A stretch of DNA of 64,000 bases, taken from Carya illinoinensis (lineage: Eukaryota; Streptophyta; Magnoliopsida; Fagales; Juglandaceae). How positions within the stretch are numbered: position 1 is the first letter of the stretch; the number at the start of each line of letters is the position of its first letter. Below are positions 45,201-55,485 of this stretch, one piece after another. The DNA lies in NCBI RefSeq assembly GCF_018687715.1, contig NC_056762.1:28003864-28067863 (forward strand), given 5' to 3'. A program made the position numbers and the translations under genes. The notes under the pieces are model-generated. The model saw only the letters and a program-made list of their open reading frames with translations. It was not told the DNA's origin and ran no database searches.

Positions 45201-46860
45201 ATGGCTAATATTTCAGTTTCATTTGGTGAAAGTCAATCTAGCAGTCGGCCTCCACTCTTTTGTAGAGATAATTACTCATTCTGGAAAGTTAGAATGAAAA
45301 TATTCCTTCAGGCTCAAGGTCGAGAAATTTGGAAATGCATTGTAAATGGACCTTATATTCCAACAAAAGTGATTGATGGAGTAAAGGTCAAAAAGGAAGA
45401 AGAAGAGTTTGATCGTGAAGACGCTAGACTTTATACTTTGAATTTAACTGCTATGAATTTTTTATTTAATGCTCTCAATGTAAATGAGTTTAATAGAATA
45501 ATGACTTGTGCTACGGCAAAAGAAATTTGAGATAATTTGGAAATTACTTATGAAGGAACTTCGCAAGTTAAGGAATCAAAAATTTATATTCTTACTCATG
45601 AATATGAAATGTTTAAGATGAATGATGAAGAATCTATTTCTAGTAGGCACACTCGTTTTACTAACATCATAAACAGCTTGACAGCTCTTGGCAAAATTTA
45701 TTCCAAGGTGGAGATAGTAAGAAAAATTCTCAACTCTCGTCCAAAACGCTGGGAATCAAAAGTGACAGCGATTTTTGAAGTGAGAGACCTCAAGAAGCTC
45801 GAAGTGAATGAACTCATTGGATCACTTATCACCCATGAGTACACATTGAAAAGATGAGAAGAAGAAGGAAAGCCAAAGAAGAGCTTGGCACTTAAAGCTG
45901 TTCCTCATGAAAGTGAAAGTGATGAAGATGAGGAAAATGAAGATAAAGATGAAGAAGTTGCGATGATAACAAGAAGAATTCAGAGGTTCTTAAAGAAAAA
46001 TAAAACTCCTCCGAGAAAATCCTTCAAAAAGTTTTCCAAGAAAGATTTAGGTAAAAATGACACTTTAATTTGTTATAAATGCAATAAACCTGGTCATATC
46101 AAGCCAGATTATCCTCTGTTAAAAAAAGATCAAAACAAGGGCAAGAAAGCAATGAAAGTTACATGGGATGATAATTCAAGTAGCTCAGATAGTGAGGCAA
46201 GCAATGGAGAATCAGCAAATCTTTGTCTTATGGCTAAAAATGACATTGAGGTAACAAATATTGATAATATTGAAGATCCTTCATATGAAGAATTACAAAA
46301 TATTTTAGAAGAGGTTTATGAGGAATTTGAAAAATTGGGTATCAAATATACTGCTTTGAAAAAGAAAAATTTTTCTTTAACAAATGAAATTGATATTTTA
46401 AGAAAAGAAAGTATCATTTTGAAAGATGAAAATCTTGAATTGAATAAGAAGAAAACCGATTTAGAAAATATTGTTGAAAACTTTACTAATGGAAAAAGAA
46501 ATTTTGAAAAACTTCTTGGTAGTCAAAGATGTGTTTTTGATAAGGCAGGTTTGGGATATATGCCAAAACAAACCTTATAAAAATTTCTTTGATAATCCTT
46601 CTACATCAAAAACCAATAATCAAAATTCTTTTCATAAAAATAATTTTGTCAAAAAAAGATATTATTATAATCATTCAAGTTCTTCATATATGTCACATGC
46701 TATTTGCAATTTCTGTAATAGAAATGGTCATAATTATCATACTTGTTCTATTAGAAGAAATCATACAATGACTATTAGGGCGATATAGGTACCTAAAAAT
46801 CTTGTTTCTTCTAATACTAATAAATAAAGGACCCAAAGAACTTGGGTACCAAGAAAAATC
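45201..46860 (+). pseudogene. Copia gag, broken
   Basis: Starts ATG at 45201 (MANISVSFGESQ). The Gag N-domain RPPLFCRDNYSFWKVRMKIF and the UBN2-type region NLEITYEGTSQVKES are followed by ITHEYTLKR, an acidic stretch and a zinc knuckle CYKCNKPGHIKPDY, whose fourth Cys is replaced by Tyr. The frame is interrupted by TGA at 45528-45530 (Trp expected after KEI) and TGA at 45855-45857 (Arg position). A frameshift near 46560 moves it to another frame (HAICNFCNRNGHNYHTC, 46695-46745), which then meets a TAG at 46786-46788. Gag would form the particle shell; this copy cannot. Confidence 0.85.
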
Positions 46861-46885
46861 ATTTTAATTGTTTTTATAGGTATGC

Positions 46886-49800
46886 ATGAAGTCATTCACA
46901 AGCAAAAACAAGTGGTTTTTAGATAGTGGATGTTCAAGACACATGACAGGAGATAAGACTAAGTTCTTTGATCTTAGATCTAAAGAAGAAGGACACGTGA
47001 CATTTGGAGACAACTCGAAAGGGAAGATCGTGGGAATAGGTAAAATTGGTAATGAATCTTCTCTCATAATTGAAGATGTTCTACTTGTTGAAGGTTTAAA
47101 ACATAATCTTTTGAGCATAAGTTAATTATGTGATAAAGGATTTACAGTTACTTTCAAAATGGATAAGTGCATTATTTTGAATGATCATGATTATAATATT
47201 TGTTTTATTGCTTTTAGAAACAATAATGTTTATACAATCGATTTTGAAGAAATTACCTCACAAGATGCTATTTGCTTTTCAGCTCAAAATGAAACTAGTT
47301 GGTTATGGCATAGAAGATTAGGTCATGCCAATATGGAACTTATTTCCAAACTTTCAAAAAATGATCTTGTGAGAGGTTTACCAAAAACAAATTTTTTTAA
47401 AGACAAAATTTGTGATGCATGTCAAATTGGTAAACAAACAAAAACTTCTTTTAAAACTAAGAAACATATTTCCACTACTAGACCATTGCAACTGATACAC
47501 ATGGATCTTTTTGGACCAAATAGAGTTGCAAGTCTAGGAGGAAAATATTATGCATTTGTTATTGTTGATGATTTCTCTAGATATACTTGGGTCATTTTTC
47601 TTGCTCATAAAGATGAGGCACATAATGCTTTTACCAAGTTATGCAAGAGAATTCAAAATGAAAAGAGCTATACTATTTCAAGTATCCGAAGTGATAGGGG
47701 AAAAGAGTTTGTTAATAAAAATATTGAAACATTTTGTGATGAAAACGGTTTTGTGCATAATTTTTCTGCTCCTCGAACTCCTCAACAAAATGGGGTAGTA
47801 GAGAGAAAAAATAGATCTCTTCAAGAGATGGCAAGAACAATGCTCAATGAGAACAACTTGCCTAGTTATTTTTGGGCCGAAGCGGTAAGTACTGCATGTT
47901 ATGTTATAAATAGAGTTATGCTAAGGTCGAAGTTAGATAAAACCTCTTATGAGCTTTGGAATGAGAAAAAGCCCAACATGTGTTATTTTCATATATTTGG
48001 ATACAAATGTTTTATTTTGAATGACAGGGATAATTTAGGCAAGTTTGATGCAAAATCTGATGAAAGTATCTTTCTCGGGTATTCTACTAATAGTAAAGCT
48101 TATAGAGTATTCAATAAAAAGACTTTGACTGTACAAGAATCTATGCATGTAGTATTTGATGAATCTAATTCTTCACTCTCCAAGAAATCTATTGATGAAG
48201 AAGCAGGAGGTATAAATAACATGGAAAGTCTCAATCTCAACAAAGAGAAAACAATAGAGGAAGTTCAACATGGAGCCATCAGGAAAGATCATCAAAATTT
48301 AATACAAGATGTAACCAAACAGTGGAAATTTGTGAAAGATCATCCAGTGGAACAAATTTTGGGAGAACCTTCACAAGGTGTAAGTACTCGATCATCTCTT
48401 AGAAATATTTGCAATCATACTGCTTTTTTATCTCAAATTGAACCCAAAAATATTGATGACGCACTTCTTGATGAATCTTGGATTCTAGCTATGCAAGAAG
48501 AGTTGAATCAATTTGAAAGAAATGATGTTTGGACACTTGTTCCTAGACCCAAAAATCATACTATTATTGAAACAAAATGGGTTTTTAGAAACAAAAAAGA
48601 TGAGTCCGGAGTCATTACTAGAAATAAGGCTCGACTTGTAGCCCAAGGTTTTAATCAAGAAGAAGGAATCGATTATGATGAGACATATGAATCTGTCGCA
48701 AGATTAGAAGCTATTCGAATGCTACTTGCATATGCTTGTTATAAAGATTTCAAAATTTTTCAAATGGATGTTAAAAGTGCTTTCTTAAATGGTTTTATAA
48801 ATAAAGAGGTATATATTGAGCAACCTCCAGGTTTTGATAATCATATTTCCCCAAATCATGTTTTCAAACTCACAAAAGCACTATATGGACTTAAACAAGC
48901 TCCTAGAGCTTGGTACGAGAGACTCAGTGGTTTCTTGATTGAAAAGGGTTTTTCAAGAGGAAAAATCGACACAAATCTTTTCATTAAATATGAAAATGAT
49001 GATATTCTTTTGATTCAGATTTATGTTGATGATATAATATTCGGTGCTACTAATGAAAATATGTGTCAAGTTTTTGCTAAGACTATGCAAGAAGAATTTG
49101 AGATGCGCATGATGGGAGAACTTACATTCTTTCTCGGATTGCAAATTAAGCAAGCAAAAAGTGGGACATTCATCAATCAATCAAAATATATTAAGGAATT
49201 ACTGAAGAAGTTTGGGATGGAAAATGCTAAAGAAATTGGAACACCAATGAGCCCATCAACTAAACTTGATAAACATGAATCCGGTAAGCCAGTTGACTCG
49301 AAGATATATCGAGGTATGATTGGTAGCTTATTATATTTAACAGCCAGTAGACCAGATATTATGTTTAGTGTGTGCTTATGTGCACGCTTTCAATCATCTC
49401 CAAAAGAATCACATTTAATTGCAGTTAAGCGCATTCTTAGATATCTTAGTAGTACAATTAACCTAGGGTTATGGTACCCTAAGCACACATCTTTCGATCT
49501 AATCAGCTACACAGATGCAGATTATGCTGGCTGTAAAATAGATCGAAAAAGCACTAGTGGAGCATGTCATTTCTTAGGTCATGCACTAGTTTCCTGGTTT
49601 AGTAAAAAAACAAAATTCTGTTGCACTATCTACTGCTAAGGCAGAATATGTTGCTACGGGTAGATGTTGTGCTCAAGTTCTCTACATGAAGCAACAACTT
49701 GAAGATTTTAAACTCATGTATAATCACATTCCAATCAAATGTGATAATACAAGTGCTATAAATCTTTCAAAGAACCCAATATAACATTCTAGAATTAAAC

Positions 49801-49976
49801 ATATTGAAATAAGGCATCATTTTCTTCGAGATCATGTGCAGAAATGCGATATAATATTAGAGTTCACAAACACACATGATCAGTTAGCAGATATTTTCAC
49901 AAAACCTTTACCAGAAGATAGATTATGTATGATCAGAAGAGAAATAGGTATGATGCATGCTATGAATATCTCTTAA
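46886..49976 (+). pseudogene. Copia pol (protease, integrase, RT, RNase H), broken
   Basis: Order: protease with WFLDSGCSRHMTGD (about 46911-46955); TAA at 47123-47125 within LLSIS-LCDKG; GAG-pre-integrase WLWHRRLGHANMELISKLS (about 47300); integrase with HMDLFGPN, SDRGKEF and TPQQNGVVERKNR (D-D-E); reverse transcriptase with TKWVFRNKKDESG, MDVKSAFLNG, LYGLKQAPRAWYE and YVDD (about 49020); RNase H with YTDADYAGCKIDRKSTSG. An extra A in the run at 49603-49610 shifts the frame before QNSVALSTA. The remainder continues to a stop at 49974-49976 with another TAA inside. Without the breaks this would be a typical copia pol, so the copy needs outside help to move. Confidence 0.92.
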
Positions 49977-50024
49977 AAGATAGACCAGAGTCAATAAAAA
50001 TAGAGATAGATTTTTTAAATACTT

Positions 50025-50425
50025 TTACATAAACTTGAGATTCTTAGCCTCATGTTTGAGACGCTCATTCTCTTTATACAATATCATGTCATTCTTATCC
50101 ATGGAACCGGCAAGCGGAATGAAGAATCTAATAAAGATTTCAACTGTTTATTCTTCTGCTGAATGATTCCTTCCTTTGTGTGAGACTCTTGAACAATTCG
50201 TTGAAGTACAACAATTTGTTCTTTGAGCTTTTCAACTTCGTGATTTTTGGCTTGTAGTCGCTGAGAAAAAGCAACAATAGAGGAAGAGTAGCGAGTCCCA
50301 AGACTCACCAAGTCATAAATAGCATCAGAATCTGACTTATTGGTCAGATTATTATTTTCTTACTGCAACATGGCACCAATGGCAGCTGCAGAAAGGACAA
50401 GAGGTTGAGATACAGAATGCCTCAT
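50025..50425 (-). pseudogene. Antisense coiled-coil ORF B inside the copia element
   Basis: Minus strand, likely start ATG at 50425 (MRHSVSQPLVLSAAAIGAML), an early TAA (50360-50362), then SDAIYDLVSLGTRYSSSIVA, SQRLQAKNHEVEKLKEQIVV and KNKQLKSLL. A frameshift near 50105 would link to a second frame, KNDMILYKENERLKHEAKNL, ending in TAA at 50025-50027. Heptad-like Leu/Ile/Val spacing with many Lys/Glu/Gln indicates a coiled coil. It is a diverged relative of ORF A (50711-51151). A TATAAAAT box lies at 50565-50572, about 140 bases upstream. I recognise no known family. Confidence 0.6.
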
Positions 50426-50564
50426 GGATGGATCTAGAGAAATGTTAGAAGAATGAGCTATTGAGAAAAGAATAGAAGGCTTAAAACGAGAATGTTGAAG
50501 GAATGCAGATGAGTTATAGAGATGAGATGAAAATTTGATGCGGATTGGATGAACTTCAGAACTG

Positions 50565-50572
50565 ATTTTATA
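50565..50572 (-). promoter_or_regulatory. TATA-like box upstream of antisense ORF B
   Basis: Minus strand TATAAAAT followed by ATCAGTTCTG and a pyrimidine-rich, ATG-free leader of ~110 bases before the ATG at 50425. Confidence 0.5.
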
Positions 50573-50710
50573 GAGATAGCATAAAGAATAAGACAAACTA
50601 TTGTCTCTTCAAATCTTATTTAGTCAAAAGAAATACAAGATATGCTGGACACACATTGTCAAAAGTTTTCTTACTAAGCCAGCGAGATTAACAGTAGATT
50701 GTCCCTATTT

Positions 50711-51151
50711 TTCTAGTAAACGATGAACCTCTGCTGTTATCTGCCGATGTTGACTTTGTATCTGAACCCTTTCTCGTTCCAGCTTCTCTATTCATGGTTG
50801 CAGATCATGAGCATACCAATCTGTAAATTTTTTCAACTCTTGGTTTTCTTGCTTTAGCTTTTTATTCTCACTATCCTTATTAGCAAGCTTCTGTCGTAAC
50901 TCAAATATTTGCATGTTAAGATGATCAATCTCACTCACCCTCGCCATTAACCTCCGAGACATGATCGTAACAGAGGCAGCATATTGACTACTGAGCATTC
51001 TTGATTCTGCAATAATCTCAGAATCAGCCTTACTAGAAAAACGGTTCTCTGCTCCTATCATGGTATTGACGGTCTCAGGAGAGAAGATTGATGATTGATG
51101 CGTCAAGGGTTCCTGATTCAAGTCTGGAACATTAGATAATTGCTCAGCCAT
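50711..51151 (-). CDS. Antisense coiled-coil ORF A inside the copia element
   Basis: Minus strand, ATG at 51151 (MAEQLSNVPDLNQEPLTHQS). Open for 119 codons to a TGA at 50792-50794. The same frame then continues for another 27 codons (IEKLERERVQIQSQHRQ) to TAG at 50711-50713, so the original protein was probably ~147 residues. Residues ~60-115 (SRRLMARVSEIDHLNMQIFE, ENKKLKQENQELKKF) form a strong coiled coil. No membrane segment or signal peptide. Shared pattern with ORF B: IGA, then SD/SE acidic stretch, then Y(A/S)(A/S)S, S(R/Q)RL, E(I/V)(D/E)(H/K)L and QI. It lies between pol and the polypurine tract, opposite to pol. Function unknown. Confidence 0.6.
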
Positions 51152-51228
51152 TCTATTGTTGTGGAAAAACAGAACTCAGGTCAAGAAGCGATTATTTTTT
51201 TGGCATCCAATAGATGAAAATGATCATT

Positions 51229-51236
51229 TTTTTATA
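51229..51236 (-). promoter_or_regulatory. TATA-like box upstream of antisense ORF A
   Basis: Minus strand TATAAAAA about 80 bases before the ATG at 51151, a spacing that fits a core promoter with a ~50-base leader. Confidence 0.5.
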
Positions 51237-51615
51237 GCAACTCAAAGCCTTCAATCACGTTTGTCAACAAAAAAATAATCGCTTGTTTAAATCTCCAGCC
51301 GCACTAAATTCATAGAGTTAGGCCTCGAGACTTTGCAACATTTGTCAGGTCACGGACGGCTCCTTTTTCAATTATCTACAGTGACTATTAAACGCATCAT
51401 TTTCTTCAGTCCATTTACTTGCTGCCAATCCTTTTTAATGATGCCAAAAGGGGGAAAAGTTTTAGACTAGAACATTAACATTGTTTAAATTGCTAAACTT
51501 GTTATATATGCTTGGAATTATATTTATACTTTTACTTAAAAAACTAACACATATTTTCAGGGGGAGTTTAAGTATTAATACAGTTTTCAAGTTCTATTAA
51601 GTATTTGTCATCATC

Positions 51616-51628
51616 AAAAAGGGGGAGA
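51616..51628 (+). promoter_or_regulatory. Polypurine tract of the copia element
   Basis: AAAAAGGGGGAGA immediately before the 3' LTR. A similar purine run (GGGGGAG, about 51560-51566) lies ~55 bases earlier. Confidence 0.9.
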
Positions 51629-51629
51629 T

Positions 51630-53032
51630 TGTTGAACCCAAGGTTTTAAGTTTCATGTGATTATAAATCTACACATGGATTTTGATGATAATAAATAAAT
51701 TCAAAGAATAAAGGAGTTTCAAGCTCAAGTTGTTCACACAATGGAATCAAGTACATCAAAGAACCAAGCATAAGCAAGAAGGAAACAAGTTCACATTAAA
51801 GTCATAGAGTAATGTTGTAAATCTCTTAAAATTCAAAATTAGGATTAATGCTCAAAATTAATATTTTATCATAAAGCATTAAAATACATTTTCCACATGT
51901 GCATGAATATTTTTGAAAATTAAATTTGAAAATTTTGAAAGATGATTGATTGTCATCTTTTGCATGTGCATGCCTTGATTAAAGGGTTGAACTTTAAAAA
52001 TATTAAAGATGATTGATTGTCATCTTTCACATGTGCATGTTTTATTTGAATATTTTCAAAAGTGATTGATGCTTTTTTAGACTTATACAAAAGGTAGATG
52101 ATTTTGTTTGAAAAATTTGAAAAGTAAAGTGTGGTCATTTTGTCATATACAAAAAGTAAAAGATTAGGTTTGAATTTTTTGAAAAGGAAAATGTGCTCCT
52201 TTTGTCATATGCAAAAAGTAAAAGATTAGGTTTGAATTTTTTGAAAAGGAAAATGTGCTCCTTTTGTCATATGCAAAAAGTAAAAGATTAGGTTTGATTT
52301 TTTTTTTGAAAAGGTGAATGATGTTGTCTTTGACAATTGAAAAAGAAGAACCTTTTATTTGAATTTTTTGAAAAAGTGAATGATGTTGTCTTTGACATGT
52401 GAATCTTTTTAAATTTGAATATGAAGTCTCATATGCCTATGAATAGATCATTTGAGAGCTTCACATTCACAACTCCAAGAGCATATAACATTCATTCAAA
52501 GCTTTCATTCTCTCTTCTCTAAGCATTGAGCCTTAATCCTTGTTCATTTTGAGAGATATAGTTTGTACTATATTGTTCTTATTTCACTCATTGAGGAGTG
52601 TTTTCTGATAACCTACTCACTATCAGCTCTTGTATCAGAAAAAGGGTATGTATAACCCTTGTACGTGTAGAAAGTATTCTACACGGGGAATAGTTGAATC
52701 ACCACGTGTAAGGTGATTGCAAGTGTAGATGGTGTTTTACACGGATCCTTTGTAGCGGTGTTGTTCAAAGGTGTAATAGGTTTCTATCTTCACCTGAAGG
52801 AGGTTGAATAGTGAATTTGGGAATTCTCAAGGGGTAGCTTGAGGCGAGGACGTAGGCAGTGGGGCCGAACCTCGTTAACATACTGAGTTTGCTTCTCTCT
52901 TACCCTTACTCTTTATATTTATTGTTATTTCATATTTTGTTTATATTTTATATTATATATTTGATTTATAATTGTTATTTTTTTTAATACAACTCAATTC
53001 ACCCCCCTCTTGTATTAGTCATCTGGGCAACA
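51630..53032 (+). repeat. Copia 3' LTR
   Basis: 1,403 bp, matching 43744-45141 with scattered substitutions (GGTTTCAAG/GGTTTTAAG, ACATAGATT/ACATGGATT, AACTCCAAG for AACACCAAG) and small A/T-run indels. The divergence is visible by eye, unlike the gypsy LTR pair. Confidence 0.93.
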
Positions 53033-53037
53033 CTATT

Positions 53038-53470
53038 TATTAGCCTATTTTTACAAACCCAACACATTTCTAATTTGTCTTTGTTCGCGTAACCTAGTAG
53101 TATATATGATACTTGCAAATTTACTTGCATAACCTAATTTCTGTTGTCCTTGTTGGCATTGAAATATATGTCATGCTGGAAATGGAGAAGGAAATAAAAT
53201 GTTGCTGAATCTCCTACATTGGTAATTAGCAATAAAATGGCACCTGAGAATTTCACTGGCCCTAGTAATTATTGTAGGATACTGCAAGTGAATTTAAAAC
53301 TTAAATCCATGACTTGGGAATTTGCACAACAAAATACAACACTTTCCTGTCTATGTGGTATTTAAACCAAATAACTTGAAATGACATGAACTTTCGAAAA
53401 GCAAGGTAGTGAGTTATATTCCAAGTAGATAGGCATCCAAAGAGCTAAAATTTTGAAGTCACTTTGATTC
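53038..53470. other. Spacer right of the copia element
   Basis: Continues the pre-insertion sequence from left of 43739. No gene or repeat recognised. Confidence 0.45.
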
Positions 53471-53978
53471 TCTAGCGCCTCCCCGAAACACATGTATGAA
53501 AGAGCCATTCTCAGCAATGGATAGAGAATTAGGGCCATGGATGAGGGCTGAAGGACCTGGAACTAAACCGAATCACCATAGCTAGTCAACTTCATCCTCC
53601 AGCCCCATGGTAACAATGCAATTCGATTGACAAGGGAAAAGCTTCTACATCACAGTTGGATTCAAATAACTTGCTACTGGAACCGAGTCCATCCAAGCAA
53701 ATTTATAAAAGCAGCCCTATTAATGTACACAACGTCAAAGAAGCATTGGACAGGAACAAACCATCACTAGAAATTCATAGAGGAATAGAGATGAGCCACT
53801 CTACTGTTCCATTGACTGACCCAATTGTGCAACTCGAGTCGAGTCCCTCTCCATCAACTTGGTCAGTGAGTCAGCTTTCCCCTCACATTAATGTTAGTAA
53901 AATGATGCCAGCACACACCACCAATGAACACTTCAAATCTGGTGCACATGGAAGGAAAACGAAGCAGAAGTCCTTATC

Positions 53979-53980
<2 letters not shown>
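53471..53980 (+). pseudogene. Possible LINE ORF1 tail remnant
   Basis: Plus-strand reading with stops gives a phrase like LGPWMRAEGP (about 53535-53560), reminiscent of the segment after the zinc knuckle in plant LINE ORF1. The open frame 53656-54105 is Ser/Pro/Lys-rich (MDSNNLLLEPSPSKQIYKSS) without a known domain, and runs into the (CT)n repeat, which adds a meaningless Ser-Leu tail. Identification is tentative. Confidence 0.3.

Positions 53981-54061
<81 letters not shown>
53981..54061. repeat. (CT)n microsatellite, copy 1
   Basis: About 40 CT units. The Ser-Leu and Arg-Glu repeat peptides predicted here are artefacts of the repeat. Confidence 0.97.
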
Positions 54062-54065
<4 letters not shown>

Positions 54066-54768
54066 GCAAGCAAACTTCATTAAAATAAAAGATCATACAT
54101 GTTAGGGTGTGGGGTTTCCCAACAAATACCCAAATACAACAACCAAAGTGAAAAAGTGGTGAAAAAAAAAAGAAAAAAAAAGGATTTTGAGACTAATTTC
54201 TTGATCTCTACCCAAGTCCTACTAAGAGGGTACTATCTTAAAAGATGTTCAGAAGGTAAGCCATTGCTGGAGACGGTGTAAGCAGGTGCATAATAGTCCA
54301 TTGTCTTGAGATGTTTTTTGAAGAGATCTTTTGTCCATTTAACAAGATCACTAATTAGGAAAAGTGATAATCCAGATAGACCGACATTAAAAGAGCAGAT
54401 CCGCGGTGGAGGAACAGTCAACCAACGCTTCTAGAGTTGCGAGTGATGGCCACGTGCAGAAGGTATAGAGGTGGGGTTGGGCCGATCTGAAGGATTGGAC
54501 GGTGGGAATCTATTGGCACAGCACGTGTAGCAGGTGAAGCTGTTAGATGGCGGCGATGCGTGAAGACCAAGAGCGGAAACAAGCTGTGACGCCACCAGAT
54601 TTCGCTTGGGATTAGATGGACAGCCAAAGCTTCAGGACATTCAACACAAGATAACTTGCCCCCGGTCATGACATATAAGATTCAATGTTCATAACATGCA
54701 TATAACACCACCAATGAACACTTCAAATCTGGTGCACATGGAAGGAAAACGGATCAGAAATCCTTATC

Positions 54769-54772
<4 letters not shown>

Positions 54773-54838
<66 letters not shown>
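54773..54838. repeat. (CT)n microsatellite, copy 2
   Basis: About 33 CT units in the second copy of the 800-bp duplication. Confidence 0.97.
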
Positions 54839-54843
<5 letters not shown>

Positions 54844-55485
54844 GCAAGCAAACTTCATTAAAATAAAAGATCGTACATGTTGGGGTGTGGGGTTTCCCAA
54901 CAAATACCCAAATACAACAACCAAAGTGAAAAAGTGGTGAAAAAAAAAGAAAAAAAAAGGGTTTTGAGACTAATTTCTTGATCTCTACCCAAGCCCTACT
55001 AAGAGGGTACTATCTTAAAAGATGTTCAGAAGGTAAGCCATTGCTGGAGACGGTGTAAGCAGGTGCATAATAGTCCATTATCTTGAGATGTTTTTTGAAG
55101 AGATCCTTTGTCCATTTAACAAGATCACTAATTAGGAAAAGTGATAATCCAGATAGACCGACATTAAAAGAGCAGATCCATGGTGGAGGAACAGTCAACC
55201 AATGCTTCTAGAGTGGCGAGTGATGGCCACGTGCAGGAGGTATAGAGGTGGGGTTGGGCCGATCTGAAGGATTGGACGGTGGGGAATCTGCTGGCATAGC
55301 ACATGTAGCAGGTGAAGCTGTTAGATGGCGGCGATGCATGAAGACCAAGAGTGGAAACAAGCTGTGACGCCACCAGATTTCGCTTGGGATTAGATGGACA
55401 TCCGAAATTTCAGGACATGCAACACAAGATAACCTCCCCCCGGTCATGACATATAAGATTCAATGTTCATAACATGTATATAACA

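Larger units (their letters stand above)
43744..53032 (+). mobile_element. Complete but decayed Ty1/copia retrotransposon
   Basis: 9,289 bp with LTRs 43744-45141 (1,398 bp) and 51630-53032 (1,403 bp), both TGTTGAACCC to GGGCAACA. Perfect target duplication CTATT at 43739-43743 and 53033-53037. Inside: initiator tRNA-Met primer site, gag (about 45201-46860), pol in copia order PR-INT-RT-RH (about 46886-49976), a 1.2-kb zone with two antisense coiled-coil frames, then the polypurine tract. The LTRs differ at a scatter of positions, and gag and pol carry stops and frameshifts, so this insertion is older than the gypsy element in LON2. Lineage not settled; the gag style and iMet site recall SIRE/Maximus-type elements. 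Confidence 0.95.
53915..55485. repeat. Tandem duplication of ~800 bp, each copy with a (CT)n tract
   Basis: The segment starting ACACCACCAATGAACAC at 53915 recurs at 54715 and ends near GTATATAACA at 55485. The copies are highly similar over their length and differ in CT-run length (about 53981-54061 versus 54773-54838) and scattered substitutions. Both copies keep a 62-codon minus-strand frame (54233-54421 and 55010-55198; CSFNVGLSGLSLFLISDLVK) and the minus-strand frames 54418-54669 and 55208-55447. I recognise none of these. Confidence 0.88.

Noticed and set aside
46864..47118. Minus-strand 84-codon frame in copia pol
   Set aside because: Opposite-strand shadow of the protease region, unlike the antisense ORFs at 50025-51151, which lie outside pol and resemble each other.
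53883..54105. Ser-Leu and Arg-Glu repeat peptides
   Set aside because: They are translations of the (CT)n microsatellite.
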